Part shown: positions 18,346-27,445 of the stretch, piece after piece
How positions within the stretch are numbered: the stretch's first letter is position 1
Layout of the letters: each line of letters starts with the position of its first letter
DNA from: Picosynechococcus sp. PCC 7002
GTDB taxonomy: Bacteria > Cyanobacteriota > Cyanobacteriia > Cyanobacteriales > MRBY01
DNA: 64,000 nucleotides
Reading direction: 5' to 3'
NCBI RefSeq assembly: GCF_963860125.1
Contig: NZ_CAWLFA010000001.1
Coordinates: 2,418,001 to 2,482,000 of the forward strand
Notes under the pieces: model-generated
Databases searched by the model: none
What the model saw: the letters and a program-made list of their open reading frames with translations, nothing else
Told to the model about the DNA's origin: nothing
Program-made: the position numbers and the translations under genes

Positions 18346-19578
18346 ATGGCAAGATTAATCGTCGTTGGGGGCGGTGCGGCGGGTTTTTTTGGGGCGATCG
18401 CCGCTGCCCGGACGAACCCAAAGTTAGAGGTGATTATCCTCGAAGCGGGTAAAACATTTTTGAGCAAAGTGAAAATCTCTGGGGGCGGCCGCTGTAATGT
18501 TACCCACCATTGCTTTGATCCCGTGGAATTAGTCAAGGCCTATCCGAGGGGCCAGCGGGAATTACGGGGGGCCTTCAGTCAGTTTCAACCCCAGGACATG
18601 ATTGCTTGGCTCAAGGCCGAAGGGGTCAAGCTCAAAACCGAAGTCGACGGACGAATGTTCCCGGTGACAGACGATTCCGAAACGATTATCCGGGCTTTTC
18701 TCGCAGCAGCAACCCAGGCAAAAATCCAATGTCGCACCGGGGCTGTTGTGCAAAGCATTATTCAAGATGAAACAGGACAATTTCAGGTGAATCTCAAGGG
18801 GGGCGATCGCCTTTTGGCTGATTTCATTTTGTTGGCGACGGGAAGTCATCCTTCCGGGCATCGATTGGCCGCCACCTTGGGCCACAAGATTATTCCGCCG
18901 CAACCATCGTTATTTACGTTCCAGATTAATGATCCCCGTCTTCAGGGTTTAGCGGGAGTGAGTGTGTCTGAGGCGACCGTCAGCATCAAGTTAGATAAAA
19001 AGAAAAAGCTCGAACAAATGGGGCCACTGCTGATTACCCATTGGGGCCTCAGTGGGCCAGCGGTTTTAAAACTCTCGGCTTGGGGGGCGCGCACGTTAGC
19101 CGAACACCGCTACACAATGTCCCTCACGGTGAATTGGCTCCCCGACATTAATCCAGAAACCCTCCGTCAAGACATCCAAACTTTTAAGACCCAACATCCC
19201 AAAAAGAAAATTACGACCCTTGCTCCAGTAGACCTTCCCAAGCGTCTATGGCAAAGTTTGACCCAAGCTGCGGGGATCAGCCCCGATCAAAATTGGGCGG
19301 ATCTCGCGAAAAAACAACTGAATATCCTCTGTCAAGAATTAACCCAGGGCCAATACAACATCCAAGGGAAGGGCGTTTTCAAAGAAGAATTTGTCACCTG
19401 CGGCGGTGTTTCCCTCAAGGAAGTGAACTTCAAAACCCTCGAAAGTCGCCGTTGTCCTGGCCTCTTTTTCGCCGGGGAAGTGCTCGACATCGATGGGATT
19501 ACGGGGGGCTTCAATTTCCAGAGTGCTTGGACGACCAGTTGGCTCGCGGGTCAGGCGATCGCCCAAAATATTCATTAA
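18346..19578 (+). CDS. BaiN/HI0933-type FAD-dependent flavoprotein
   Basis: A 410-residue NAD(P)/FAD-dependent oxidoreductase. The FAD-binding GGGAAGFFGA motif is at residues 8-17, the family signature KVKISGGGRCNVT at about 41-53, and the closing GEVLDIDGITGGFNFQSAW stretch near 375. The substrate is unknown; relatives include BaiN of bile-acid metabolism, which is unlikely to be the role here. It follows a small membrane-protein gene by 6 bp and precedes tldD by about 30 bp, so an operon is plausible. Confidence 0.85.
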   Translation: MARLIVVGGGAAGFFGAIAAARTNPKLEVIILEAGKTFLSKVKISGGGRCNVTHHCFDPVELVKAYPRGQRELRGAFSQFQPQDMIAWLKAEGVKLKTEVDGRMFPVTDDSETIIRAFLAAATQAKIQCRTGAVVQSIIQDETGQFQVNLKGGDRLLADFILLATGSHPSGHRLAATLGHKIIPPQPSLFTFQINDPRLQGLAGVSVSEATVSIKLDKKKKLEQMGPLLITHWGLSGPAVLKLSAWGARTLAEHRYTMSLTVNWLPDINPETLRQDIQTFKTQHPKKKITTLAPVDLPKRLWQSLTQAAGISPDQNWADLAKKQLNILCQELTQGQYNIQGKGVFKEEFVTCGGVSLKEVNFKTLESRRCPGLFFAGEVLDIDGITGGFNFQSAWTTSWLAGQAIAQNIH

Positions 19579-19608
19579 GATCACAACAACCTCATTCTTT
19601 TTTAAACC

Positions 19609-21093
19609 ATGGTTCAAGCCGCGCCTCACCCCCAACATGTGACGTTTAGCGACCTCGCCCAGGCCGCCATTCAGCTAATCCGAAACCAGGGTTGTGAGTA
19701 CGGCGAAATTCGTCTTTGTACCTATCGCAAGCAGCGACTCTGGGCCCAGGATCGTTCCCTCAAACGCCTCAGTGATAATGTGAGCGCTGGTTTTGGGGTG
19801 CGAGTCCTATGGCAGGGGGCCTGGGGATTTGCCGCGAGTCACCGGCGGACGACCGCAGAAATTGTGCGCGTTGTGCAGTTGGCCATTGATATTGCTAAAG
19901 GCAGTCGCCTCAGCCAACGGGAACCAATTCGCTTGGTGCCAGTGCCAGCCTACCGCGATCGCTACGAAACGCCGATTCAAATTGATCCCTTTGCGGTATC
20001 CCTCACGGAAAAGACAAACCTCCTCCTCGATTTAACGGATCGGTTCTTAGGCCATGATCCCCAGATTAAAAAAGCCTATGCCTATTTGAGCTTTACCCAA
20101 GAAGATAAAATTTTTGCATCGACGGAAGGGTCGTTAATTGAACAACGGCTCTATCGCAGTGGCGCCGGGATGGGTTGTACGGCGGTGGCCAATGGAGACG
20201 CCCAGGGTCGCAAATATGAGCGATCGCCTTTGAACCTCGGCTACGAACACATCGAACCGGAAACCCTCCGGAACAATGTCGCGCGCGTCGCCCAGGAAGC
20301 CATCGAAAAAGTCCACGCCCCCGAAGCCCCCAGCGGTGAAACCACCTTGATCCTCAAGCCGAGTCATCTCTGGTTGCCGATCCATGAATCTGTCGGCCAT
20401 CCCACGGAGCTAGACCGGGTCTATGGCTATGAGGCAAATTTTGCCGGGACGAGCTTCGCCACCACCAATCATCTAAACCAGTTGCAATACGCAGCTCCTT
20501 GGGTCAATTTCAAGGCTGACCGCACCCAACCCGGTGGCCGCAGCACGGCTGGCTATGATGACGAAGGGGTCAAGGCCCAGGAATGGTACGTGGTTAAAGA
20601 TGGTATTTTGACGGATTATCTCACCGACCGGGAAACCGCCCATCGCCTTGGCCGCCCGGAGAGTAATGGCTGTGCCTTTGCCGATAGTTGGGCCAGTGTT
20701 CCCATGGTGCGGATTCCGAATCTCGGCCTCGAACCAGGGGAACCAGGGGGCGATCGCACGGCAACCCTCGCGGCAATGATCGCCGATACCAAAGATGGTT
20801 ATCTCATCGACGGGGATGATACTTTTTCCATTGACCAGCAACGGCGGAATTTCCAGTTTGGCGGCAATGGCGTCTGGCGGATTAAAAATGGCCAGCTTCA
20901 AGGCATGGTCAAAAATCTTACCTACCAGAGCATGACCACAGAATTTTGGAATAAAGTCGAGGCGATCGCCCCGGCCTCAGAATTAGAACAGCGCGGCACT
21001 GATATGTGCGGTAAAGGAGAACCAATGCAGATTGCCCAAATGACCCACGCCTGCGTCCCCATCCGGGTGGGGAACATCACCATTGGTCGTTAA
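19609..21093 (+). CDS. tldD: TldD family metalloprotease subunit
   Basis: A 494-residue TldD/PmbA-family protein. The zinc-protease motif HESVGH followed by E is visible in the middle (LPIHESVGHPTELD). TldD normally pairs with TldE (PmbA), which is not in this window. In enterobacteria the pair degrades CcdA and matures microcin; the cyanobacterial substrate is unknown. The C-terminus ends in the usual PIRVGN.TIGR pattern. It is followed by a 190-bp structured gap. Confidence 0.9.
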   Translation: MVQAAPHPQHVTFSDLAQAAIQLIRNQGCEYGEIRLCTYRKQRLWAQDRSLKRLSDNVSAGFGVRVLWQGAWGFAASHRRTTAEIVRVVQLAIDIAKGSRLSQREPIRLVPVPAYRDRYETPIQIDPFAVSLTEKTNLLLDLTDRFLGHDPQIKKAYAYLSFTQEDKIFASTEGSLIEQRLYRSGAGMGCTAVANGDAQGRKYERSPLNLGYEHIEPETLRNNVARVAQEAIEKVHAPEAPSGETTLILKPSHLWLPIHESVGHPTELDRVYGYEANFAGTSFATTNHLNQLQYAAPWVNFKADRTQPGGRSTAGYDDEGVKAQEWYVVKDGILTDYLTDRETAHRLGRPESNGCAFADSWASVPMVRIPNLGLEPGEPGGDRTATLAAMIADTKDGYLIDGDDTFSIDQQRRNFQFGGNGVWRIKNGQLQGMVKNLTYQSMTTEFWNKVEAIAPASELEQRGTDMCGKGEPMQIAQMTHACVPIRVGNITIGR

Positions 21094-21109
21094 GCCGACG
21101 AAATTACGC

Positions 21110-21181
21110 CGGATGTCGTGGGTAAACGATCAAGGTCAGCCCACGCTTTAGCTTACTTTTGTCAAGGAATTTCGACATCCG
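21110..21181. other. Structured intergenic stem between tldD and the rluB-like gene
   Basis: A 9-bp inverted repeat, CGGATGTCG (21110-21118) and CGACATCCG (21173-21181), encloses a second, partly competing stem, CGTGGG (21117-21122) with CCCACG (21140-21145). No T-run follows, so it is not a classical terminator. It could be a terminator-like fold or a leader element of the downstream gene. Confidence 0.35.
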
Positions 21182-21284
21182 CCTTTGATTTTAGGTATTT
21201 ATGCGGGGAAACAACACCTGCTAAGATTTGTAAAATATGACTTGCAATTTTCCTGGCTTTTTAGAAACCAGCACTCCATAATCT

Positions 21285-22064
21285 ATGGCTGAAAGGGTGC
21301 AAAAAATTCTCGCCCGTTGGGGCATTGCGTCACGGCGGGGAGCAGAAAAACTCATTCTCGCTGGACGGGTGACCCTCAATGGCAAACCCGTTCAATTGGG
21401 GGATCAAGCGGATCCAGAAGGCGATCGCCTCTGTGTTGACGGGAAACCCCTCAAGGCGACCGAACGCCCGCGACATTACTATTACCTAATCCACAAACCC
21501 AAGGGTGTGGTTTCCACCTGCGCTGATCCCAAGGGACGATCGACGGTTTTAGATTTGCTGCCCCCTCCGCTACGGCAAGGAAAGGGAATCCATCCCATCG
21601 GCCGCCTCGATGCCCAATCCACAGGGGCGTTGCTGCTGACCAATGACGGTAATTTCACCCTGGCCTTGACTCATCCTCGATACCACATTCCCAAAACCTA
21701 TCGCGTTTGGCTCAAGGGGAAAGTACCAGAACATGTCCTCGATCAGTGGCGTCAGGGGGTAATGTTGGGCGATCGCCGTACCTTGCCCACCCAAATTCAC
21801 CTCAAAACCATTACCCAAGATAAAACCTGTATTGATATCATGCTTACCGAAGGGCGCAACCGCCAGATCCGTCGGGTCGCTGAACAGCTCGGTTTTCCTG
21901 TGGTAAAACTCCATCGTCTCGCCATTGGTAACCTACACCTGGGCGATCTGCAACGGGGCCAAGCCCGTCCCCTAACGAAAGCGGAGATCAAACAGCTCCG
22001 ATCCCAATATAATTCTAATTTCCCATTCCATTCATCCGCCCCAGTCCGGGAGTACCAAGCATGA
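21285..22064 (+). CDS. rluB: 23S rRNA pseudouridine synthase, RluB/RsuA family
   Basis: A 259-residue enzyme with an N-terminal S4 RNA-binding domain (VQKILARWGIASRR, about 4-17, through residue 60) and a catalytic domain. The catalytic Asp is in GRLDAQSTGALLLTNDG, and the second motif is LTEGRNRQIRR. It isomerises a specific uridine in rRNA; RluB-type specificity is inferred from similarity only. Its TGA overlaps the ATG of the RodZ-like gene (ATGA), indicating coupling. Confidence 0.85.
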   Translation: MAERVQKILARWGIASRRGAEKLILAGRVTLNGKPVQLGDQADPEGDRLCVDGKPLKATERPRHYYYLIHKPKGVVSTCADPKGRSTVLDLLPPPLRQGKGIHPIGRLDAQSTGALLLTNDGNFTLALTHPRYHIPKTYRVWLKGKVPEHVLDQWRQGVMLGDRRTLPTQIHLKTITQDKTCIDIMLTEGRNRQIRRVAEQLGFPVVKLHRLAIGNLHLGDLQRGQARPLTKAEIKQLRSQYNSNFPFHSSAPVREYQA

Positions 22065-22894
22065 AGGAGACAGCGATCCATTCCCCCATCCCCCAGCAAG
22101 AATACCTCGCCCAAATTGGTGTCCAGTTGCAGCAACAACGCCTCGCCAAAGACTGGTCCCTCGCCTTTGTGTCCCGTAAAACGAACATTCGTCGGGCACT
22201 CCTTGAAAATATTGAAGCGGGTCGCCTAGAGCAACTCCCAGAACCGGTTTATCTCCAAGGTCTCCTGCGTTGCTATGCGGAATGTCTTGGCCTCGATGGA
22301 ACGGCGATCGCCCAGGAATTTCCCCAAGCCGAAACCCAAAATCGTTGGCATATTCCCCGTTGGAGCCAATTTATTTACCATTTCCAGTTGCGGCCGAGTC
22401 ATCTGTACCTTGCCTATTTGTTGATCATTGTTGCCACGGTGCAATCCCTGGGCAACATCGTCCGCAACCAAAACCCCAGTCTGACGCCCCAACTTGATCC
22501 AGCTCTCCTGGAGAGCACAACCCCAGCCCGCCAGGAACGTAACACAGCCCAGACCACAGCACTATCCCCGTCAGTCACCGCCCCGATCGACCCCAACAAC
22601 AATGGGGCAGATGTACCAGAGTCCGTGGTGGTGGATATTCGCGCCCAGGAAATGGCCTGGATGCGCGTCGAAATCGATGGTCAAACGGCCTTTGAAGGCA
22701 CCCTCGCCAAGGGCACCCAAAAACAATGGATTGCCGATGAAAGTGTGCGCGTCCGTTCCGGCAATGCAGGGGCTGTTTACATTACCATCAACAACCAGCA
22801 ACCCCACCGTTTAGGGGAACCCGGTGCCGTCGAAGAATTTACTTACCAGGCTAAAGCAGACAACAACAAGCCCAAAACCCAAGCGTCTTCCTAG
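22061..22894 (+). CDS. RodZ-like protein (HTH - membrane helix - DUF4115)
   Basis: A 277-residue protein. An N-terminal helix-turn-helix of the HTH_25 type spans about residues 15-90 (LQQQRLAKDWSLAFVSRKT, then an E.G....LP...Y..G.LR.YA pattern). One membrane helix is near 112-132 (LYLAYLLIIVATVQSLGNIV). A linker rich in Thr and Pro leads to a C-terminal DUF4115 domain (W..V..DG...FEGTL..G). The architecture matches RodZ, which links MreB to the membrane and controls cell shape. The cell-shape role is inference. Confidence 0.8.
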   Translation: MKETAIHSPIPQQEYLAQIGVQLQQQRLAKDWSLAFVSRKTNIRRALLENIEAGRLEQLPEPVYLQGLLRCYAECLGLDGTAIAQEFPQAETQNRWHIPRWSQFIYHFQLRPSHLYLAYLLIIVATVQSLGNIVRNQNPSLTPQLDPALLESTTPARQERNTAQTTALSPSVTAPIDPNNNGADVPESVVVDIRAQEMAWMRVEIDGQTAFEGTLAKGTQKQWIADESVRVRSGNAGAVYITINNQQPHRLGEPGAVEEFTYQAKADNNKPKTQASS

Positions 22895-22896
22895 AG

Positions 22897-23742
22897 TTAA
22901 CCCTCTAGCTCTGTGCTGAGTTGGTAGATATGGCGGCGGGATAAATTCAGCTGTTGGGCGAGGGTGCGGCTAGCCCCAGAACGACTCATGCCCTGTTGCA
23001 TTAACGCCTGAAGTTGGGCCAAAATTTCAGCATCGGTCAGTGCCTCGTGGTCAGTTTGTGGGCTTGCTCCGGCCAAGATCAGGGTGAATTCTCCCTTGGG
23101 GTTGTGCTGCTGGTAATGGGTGAGGGCTGTTTCGAGGGGGCCGCGCCAAAATTCTTCGTGGAGTTTGGTCAGTTCCCTGGCGCAGACAAGGGGGCGATCG
23201 CCTTCAAAATGTTCCAGCAAATCCGTTAAGGTTTTTACCAATCGGTGGGGCGCTTCGTAGAAAATCAGGGTGCGGGGTTCTTGGGATAACTCCGTTAGTA
23301 ACTGATGGCGATCCTTCTTTTTCGGGGGTAAAAAACCTTCAAAGACAAATTTTTCCGGTGATAATCCAGAGGCAATTAAGCCCGTGAGTCCGGCACTAAC
23401 CCCAGGAATGGGCACCACCGTAATTTCTGTATCGATCGCACTGGCGACCAATTCAAAGCCCGGATCGCTGATCCCCGGTAATCCGGCATCACTCACGAGG
23501 GCAATATTTAGCCCACTGCGTAATTTTTCGAGGAGTTGCGCCTGCCGTTGATGACGGTTGTGGTCGTGGTAGCTAATTTGGGGGGTGGCAATTTGAAAAT
23601 GCTTGAGAAGTTTGCCGGTGTGTCGGGTGTCTTCGGCGGCGATCAGATCGACGTTTTTGAGGGTGGCGATCGCCCGGAAAGTCATGTCATCGAGATTGCC
23701 GATGGGGGTGCCCACCAAATAAAGGGTGCCGGAGGTCGTCAT
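22897..23742 (-). CDS. rsmI: 16S rRNA 2'-O-ribose C1402 methyltransferase
   Basis: A 281-residue tetrapyrrole-methylase-fold enzyme. The signature LVGTPIGNLDDMTFRA is at residues 9-24. AAEDTRHTGKLL, the SAM-loop PGISDPG and the later FYEAPHRL are all typical of RsmI. It methylates C1402 at the ribosomal decoding site. It is convergent with the RodZ-like gene with only 2 bp between stops. Confidence 0.95.
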   Translation of the reverse strand: MTTSGTLYLVGTPIGNLDDMTFRAIATLKNVDLIAAEDTRHTGKLLKHFQIATPQISYHDHNRHQRQAQLLEKLRSGLNIALVSDAGLPGISDPGFELVASAIDTEITVVPIPGVSAGLTGLIASGLSPEKFVFEGFLPPKKKDRHQLLTELSQEPRTLIFYEAPHRLVKTLTDLLEHFEGDRPLVCARELTKLHEEFWRGPLETALTHYQQHNPKGEFTLILAGASPQTDHEALTDAEILAQLQALMQQGMSRSGASRTLAQQLNLSRRHIYQLSTELEG

Positions 23743-23776
23743 GGTTTACGTGAGAAAAATTAGGGACTGGGACAAA

Positions 23777-24880
23777 CTAAAAAGGAATGGTTTCTGGGGC
23801 CAGGAGCCAATCGCGAATCGTTAGGGCCGTCGCTGGGGCCAGGAGGACGCCATTGCGGTAGTGGCCTGTGGCCAGGAGGATATTGTCGTAACCCGCTAAC
23901 CCTTTGAGAACGGGAGCACCTTGACCGTTGGGCCGGGGCCGTTTCCCTGACCAATGCCGGAGAATTTCTGCATTTTTTAAAAGCGGATAGAAGGCGATCG
24001 CCTTTTGGAGCACTTGATCGGCGAGGGTGATGTCTGGAGTGATTCCACCTGTTTCAGCAGGAAATTCCACCGTCGCCCCTACCCAATATTCCCCTTGGCC
24101 CAGGGGTACCACATGGATATCTTCAAAGCTAACCACGGGTTGAAAAGGGGTTTGCGGTTCAAGCTTTTTTGGCACGCGCAGGTGAAAGGCTTGCCCCAAT
24201 ACTGGCCCCAGGGACAGGCTTTCGCTTAGATGTTTAGTAACCTCCAGGGAACCCAGACCCGCTGAAACAATGAGCCAATCGCAAGGATAGCTGTTTTGAT
24301 CTGTGCTAATTTTTTGACAATGTTGATCTGTGATCTCCAACTTGGGTTGGGAAATTCCAAAGTAGCAGTGCGCACCATTCTGTTGGGCGACGGCTAGTAA
24401 GGCTTTGGTGAAGGGGACGGGCTGCACCTGGAAATCCTGGGGCGAAAAAATGCCGCCAGCGGCTTCCTTGGCTTGGAGGTGGGGACAATGTTGTTGAATG
24501 ATTTCTTGATCCCAGATTGCCAACTGCCAACCCGATGCTTGGCGCAATTCCCGGAGGCGATCGCCTTTTTCTAGTTCTTCTGGTTCCCGCAATAATTTCA
24601 AAATGCCGTGAGAATTGTGGGGTACTGGCTGACCTGCGGCGGCAAGTTCCTCTAAAAGTCTCGGAAAGCGTTCCATACTGCGGCGGCGTAATGTCCAGGC
24701 GCGTCCTTTCGTTTTGCGACTGATGATCCCCATCAGCATCCCCAAGGCAGCCCCCGTCGAGCCCCTGGCGGGTTGGGCTGTGTCCAAAACCGTAATCTTG
24801 AACTGATCCAGTTGACTCAACTCGTAGGCGATCGCCGCCCCAACGACCCCTGCTCCCAAAATCACAACCCGTTTTACCAT
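23777..24880 (-). CDS. Glycine oxidase ThiO-like FAD-dependent amine oxidase
   Basis: A 367-residue D-amino-acid-oxidase-family flavoenzyme. The FAD-binding GAGVVGAAIAYEL motif is at residues 9-21, and RGSTGAALGM lies near 39. The C-terminal ATGHYRNGVLLAPATA is typical of ThiO, which makes dehydroglycine for thiamine thiazole. No thiG or thiS lies alongside here, so the thiamine role is inferred. The upstream methyltransferase ends 3 bp before this start, suggesting one transcript. Confidence 0.75.
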   Translation of the reverse strand: MVKRVVILGAGVVGAAIAYELSQLDQFKITVLDTAQPARGSTGAALGMLMGIISRKTKGRAWTLRRRSMERFPRLLEELAAAGQPVPHNSHGILKLLREPEELEKGDRLRELRQASGWQLAIWDQEIIQQHCPHLQAKEAAGGIFSPQDFQVQPVPFTKALLAVAQQNGAHCYFGISQPKLEITDQHCQKISTDQNSYPCDWLIVSAGLGSLEVTKHLSESLSLGPVLGQAFHLRVPKKLEPQTPFQPVVSFEDIHVVPLGQGEYWVGATVEFPAETGGITPDITLADQVLQKAIAFYPLLKNAEILRHWSGKRPRPNGQGAPVLKGLAGYDNILLATGHYRNGVLLAPATALTIRDWLLAPETIPF

Positions 24881-24883
24881 CGC

Positions 24884-25810
24884 TTAATCCCTGACCTTGG
24901 CAATAACCGTGCGGTGACGGACGGTATTTTCTTGGATGAAGGGCGCTTCAAACCCAGCCCGCTGCAACTCCTCGGCCACATCGAGGCTGAAATATTGATC
25001 CAAATAGGGTTCTGTACTTTTGAGCAACGTCAAAATATAGGGGGGCATTTTTTTATAAACTTCCGCCTGGGGATTCATGTCCATCAGCGCGAAGTAACCG
25101 CCGGGCTTAAGGAGTCGTTTCGCTTCCCGGAAAATGGCGATCGCCGCTGTTTGGGGAAGCTCATGGAAAATCAAAGAACAGGAGACTAAATCAAACGATT
25201 GTCCAGGCAGTTGGGTGTCCTCTCCGGGCGCGTGGCACCAGGTAAACTGATCAGCGTGATGAGCGGCGGTGCGATATTTTGCCACTGCGAGAAAATAGGG
25301 CGACAAATCCACCCCTGTTAACTGAGCATTGGGGAAAACCTGCTGTAGCGCCTCCGTGCTCATGCCCACACTGCAGCCAATATCAACAATTTTTTCCGGG
25401 GTAATATCGATATTGAATTTCAAAATTTGGTGATAACTATCCCGCAACAACGCATCCCCTTGGACGTTCGGTTCCCCAAACAAGGTTGAATGGACAGAAT
25501 AGGCCGCCGACTCGACCTCTAGGGCCGGCTCCCAACCCAAATTTCCGGCTTCATAGGCATGGAAGGAACGCAGGTAGTATTCGGGATAAGTTAAATCTGG
25601 ATTTTCAACCGCCGCGAGATCTGCTTGCCAATCTCGTTTTTGTAGGGTCGCCACAGTTTCTCGCCAGGGCACCCCTAACTTTTCGGCCCGTTGAATCATC
25701 ATTGCTCTAGCACGGTTTTTTGCCAGGGCGGCGATTGGCCGAATTGCTAAAAGGCCGTTGACTAGCTTGACACGGAAATCAGTGGGTTGGCGAGGCGGGC
25801 TTACGGTCAT
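24884..25810 (-). CDS. Class I SAM-dependent methyltransferase
   Basis: A 308-residue protein. The SAM-binding motif I is VDIGCSVGMST near residue 143, motif II is LTGVDLSPYF, and LLKPGGYFALMDMNPQ lies further on. An N-terminal helical part of about 120 residues precedes the Rossmann domain. The substrate is unknown. It lies 3 bp upstream of the ThiO-like gene on the same strand. Confidence 0.8.
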   Translation of the reverse strand: MTVSPPRQPTDFRVKLVNGLLAIRPIAALAKNRARAMMIQRAEKLGVPWRETVATLQKRDWQADLAAVENPDLTYPEYYLRSFHAYEAGNLGWEPALEVESAAYSVHSTLFGEPNVQGDALLRDSYHQILKFNIDITPEKIVDIGCSVGMSTEALQQVFPNAQLTGVDLSPYFLAVAKYRTAAHHADQFTWCHAPGEDTQLPGQSFDLVSCSLIFHELPQTAAIAIFREAKRLLKPGGYFALMDMNPQAEVYKKMPPYILTLLKSTEPYLDQYFSLDVAEELQRAGFEAPFIQENTVRHRTVIAKVRD

Positions 25811-26014
25811 CGTTGAAATGAATACAACAGGGTTTGTGGGCGTAATCTATTTTACAGGTGATCTTCCCTGGGGAATTTTTGGGGGCGATCGCCTTCGTGA
25901 TTCACACCATTGGCCCCTAGCGCTCTCTCTGGGCTCTCCGGTTACCCACCATGTACAGTCCGATAAATAAAAGCTAAAGTGGGGGGTGAGCAGTAAATAT
26001 TTTCGGACTAAGGA

Positions 26015-26359
26015 ATGATTTTTAACTCTGACTTCTTTTCCGCCGACGTTGACGAACAAGCCGCAAACAATTTAATGGAATACTTGCAACAGCAAAATCC
26101 TGACGTACTTGCACGGGTGGCCCAGTCCGCTAGCTCGGAGATAAAAGATATCATCGCCCACAATGTCAGAGGCTTAATCGGTGTCTTACCCCCAGACGAT
26201 TTTCAAGTAAGTATCACCACCGACCGCGAAAATTTAGCAAATCTCCTTGCGTCCGCCATGATGACGGGCTATTTTCTCGGTCAAATGGAACAACGCATGA
26301 ACTTAGAATCGAGCTTAGTTGAATCTGGTTCTCTCCATACGGACTTAGACTTTGAGTAG
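26015..26359 (+). CDS. DUF760 domain protein
   Basis: A 114-residue soluble protein of the DUF760 family, found in cyanobacteria and plastids. Visible features are NLMEYLQQQNPDVLARVAQSAS near residue 19 and the LPP.DF..SI.T.RENLA.LLASAMMTGYFL stretch; the two are quoted in part. The whole body is predicted helical. No catalytic motif is visible. Plant relatives are linked to photosystem regulation, but the role here is unknown. The purine-rich AAGGA lies directly before the ATG. Confidence 0.8.
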   Translation: MIFNSDFFSADVDEQAANNLMEYLQQQNPDVLARVAQSASSEIKDIIAHNVRGLIGVLPPDDFQVSITTDRENLANLLASAMMTGYFLGQMEQRMNLESSLVESGSLHTDLDFE

Positions 26360-26412
26360 TCGCTGGCAAAATTTGTAAAAAAAAAAGATGGCCTAAAAAA
26401 ACCACCTCAAAT

Positions 26413-26456
26413 AATCAAATTGTTTGATTCCGGTTAACAAGGGAAAATTTTCCCTT
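26413..26456. terminator. Paired hairpins between convergent DUF760 and rps1b genes
   Basis: Two small inverted repeats lie in the 108-bp convergent gap: AATCAAA-TTG-TTTGATT (26413-26429) and the 18-bp palindrome AAGGGAAAATTTTCCCTT (26439-26456). The second is followed on the plus strand by ATTTTTATG. It probably terminates the DUF760 transcript and perhaps both. Confidence 0.5.
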
Positions 26457-26467
26457 ATTTTTATGCC

Positions 26468-27358
26468 TTAAACCAGATTGAGTTTTTTGCGGGCTGCCTC
26501 TACCCGTTCCTCGGCATTGGTTTGTACTGCGTCAAACTGCTCAATCACTTCACCGGGGAATTTTTCGAGGGCCTGGAGAGATAGGGAAATGCGATTATTA
26601 CTTTCTTCGATGTCTGTGATCAGCACCCGCACCGTTTGGCCAATGCTAAAAAGGGCTTCGATTTGCTCAACGGGCTTGGCACTAATTTGACTGCGATGGA
26701 GGAGTCCGGTCATGCCATCGAGCTCGACGAAAACGCCGTAGGGTTTAATATTCACTACGGTGCCGCTGACTAAAGCCCCAATCGACAGGCGGCGCATCAC
26801 TTCGGCCTGGGCGGCATAGCGTTGGGACAGCACTAATTTGCGACGTTCTTGGTCAAACTCCAAGAAGTTAACCGTTAGCAGTTGCCCCATGAGATCATCA
26901 ATATTTTTATCGACCAGGTGGGAGTTGGGAATAAAGCCCCGCAGTCCTTGAATATCACCGGTGACGCCGCCCCGATTACTGCCTGTGACGCGCATTTGGA
27001 CGGAGTTGCCTGCTTCGGCGGCTTGGGCGAGATCTTCCCAAACCCGTTGTTCGGCTAATTTGCGACGGGACAGGGTGACTTGGCCTTCGGCATTTTGGCC
27101 CCGGACAATCAAAAATTCAACATTTTCGCCCACGGGCAGAGCCGTATGGGCATCTGTTTCGCCTGCCAGGAGTGCGTCCCGGAGGGGAGAAAACCCAGGT
27201 GATTTTCCACCAATATCCACGAGGACGCCATCGGATAGATGTTCAAAGATTTTTCCTGTGACCACTTGTCCCTGTTCGAACTGGTAATCGTGTTCGGTGA
27301 GGGCATGCTCAAAGTCGTCCATGGAAAAGGCGATCGCGGGATTAGGCTCTGCAGTCAT
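26468..27358 (-). CDS. rps1b: Short 30S ribosomal protein S1 homologue (Rps1b type)
   Basis: A 296-residue protein with three S1 RNA-binding repeats: about 26-96 (GQVVTGKIFEHLSDGVLVDIGG), 112-177, and 193-261 (GALVSGTVVNIKPYGVFVELDG), shown here only as openings. Full bacterial S1 has six repeats; cyanobacteria instead use short S1 proteins (Rps1a and Rps1b). This one fits Rps1b by length. It likely binds mRNA leaders at the ribosome, in keeping with the poor Shine-Dalgarno use seen in many genes here. Confidence 0.8.
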   Translation of the reverse strand: MTAEPNPAIAFSMDDFEHALTEHDYQFEQGQVVTGKIFEHLSDGVLVDIGGKSPGFSPLRDALLAGETDAHTALPVGENVEFLIVRGQNAEGQVTLSRRKLAEQRVWEDLAQAAEAGNSVQMRVTGSNRGGVTGDIQGLRGFIPNSHLVDKNIDDLMGQLLTVNFLEFDQERRKLVLSQRYAAQAEVMRRLSIGALVSGTVVNIKPYGVFVELDGMTGLLHRSQISAKPVEQIEALFSIGQTVRVLITDIEESNNRISLSLQALEKFPGEVIEQFDAVQTNAEERVEAARKKLNLV

Positions 27359-27445
27359 TGTTAATAAATGTCTGTATACGAAAAAAGATTAGAATAGGCT
27401 TAATCCTATCGTACTCCGGTTCTTTCGTAGCGTCAGGGTCGGAAG

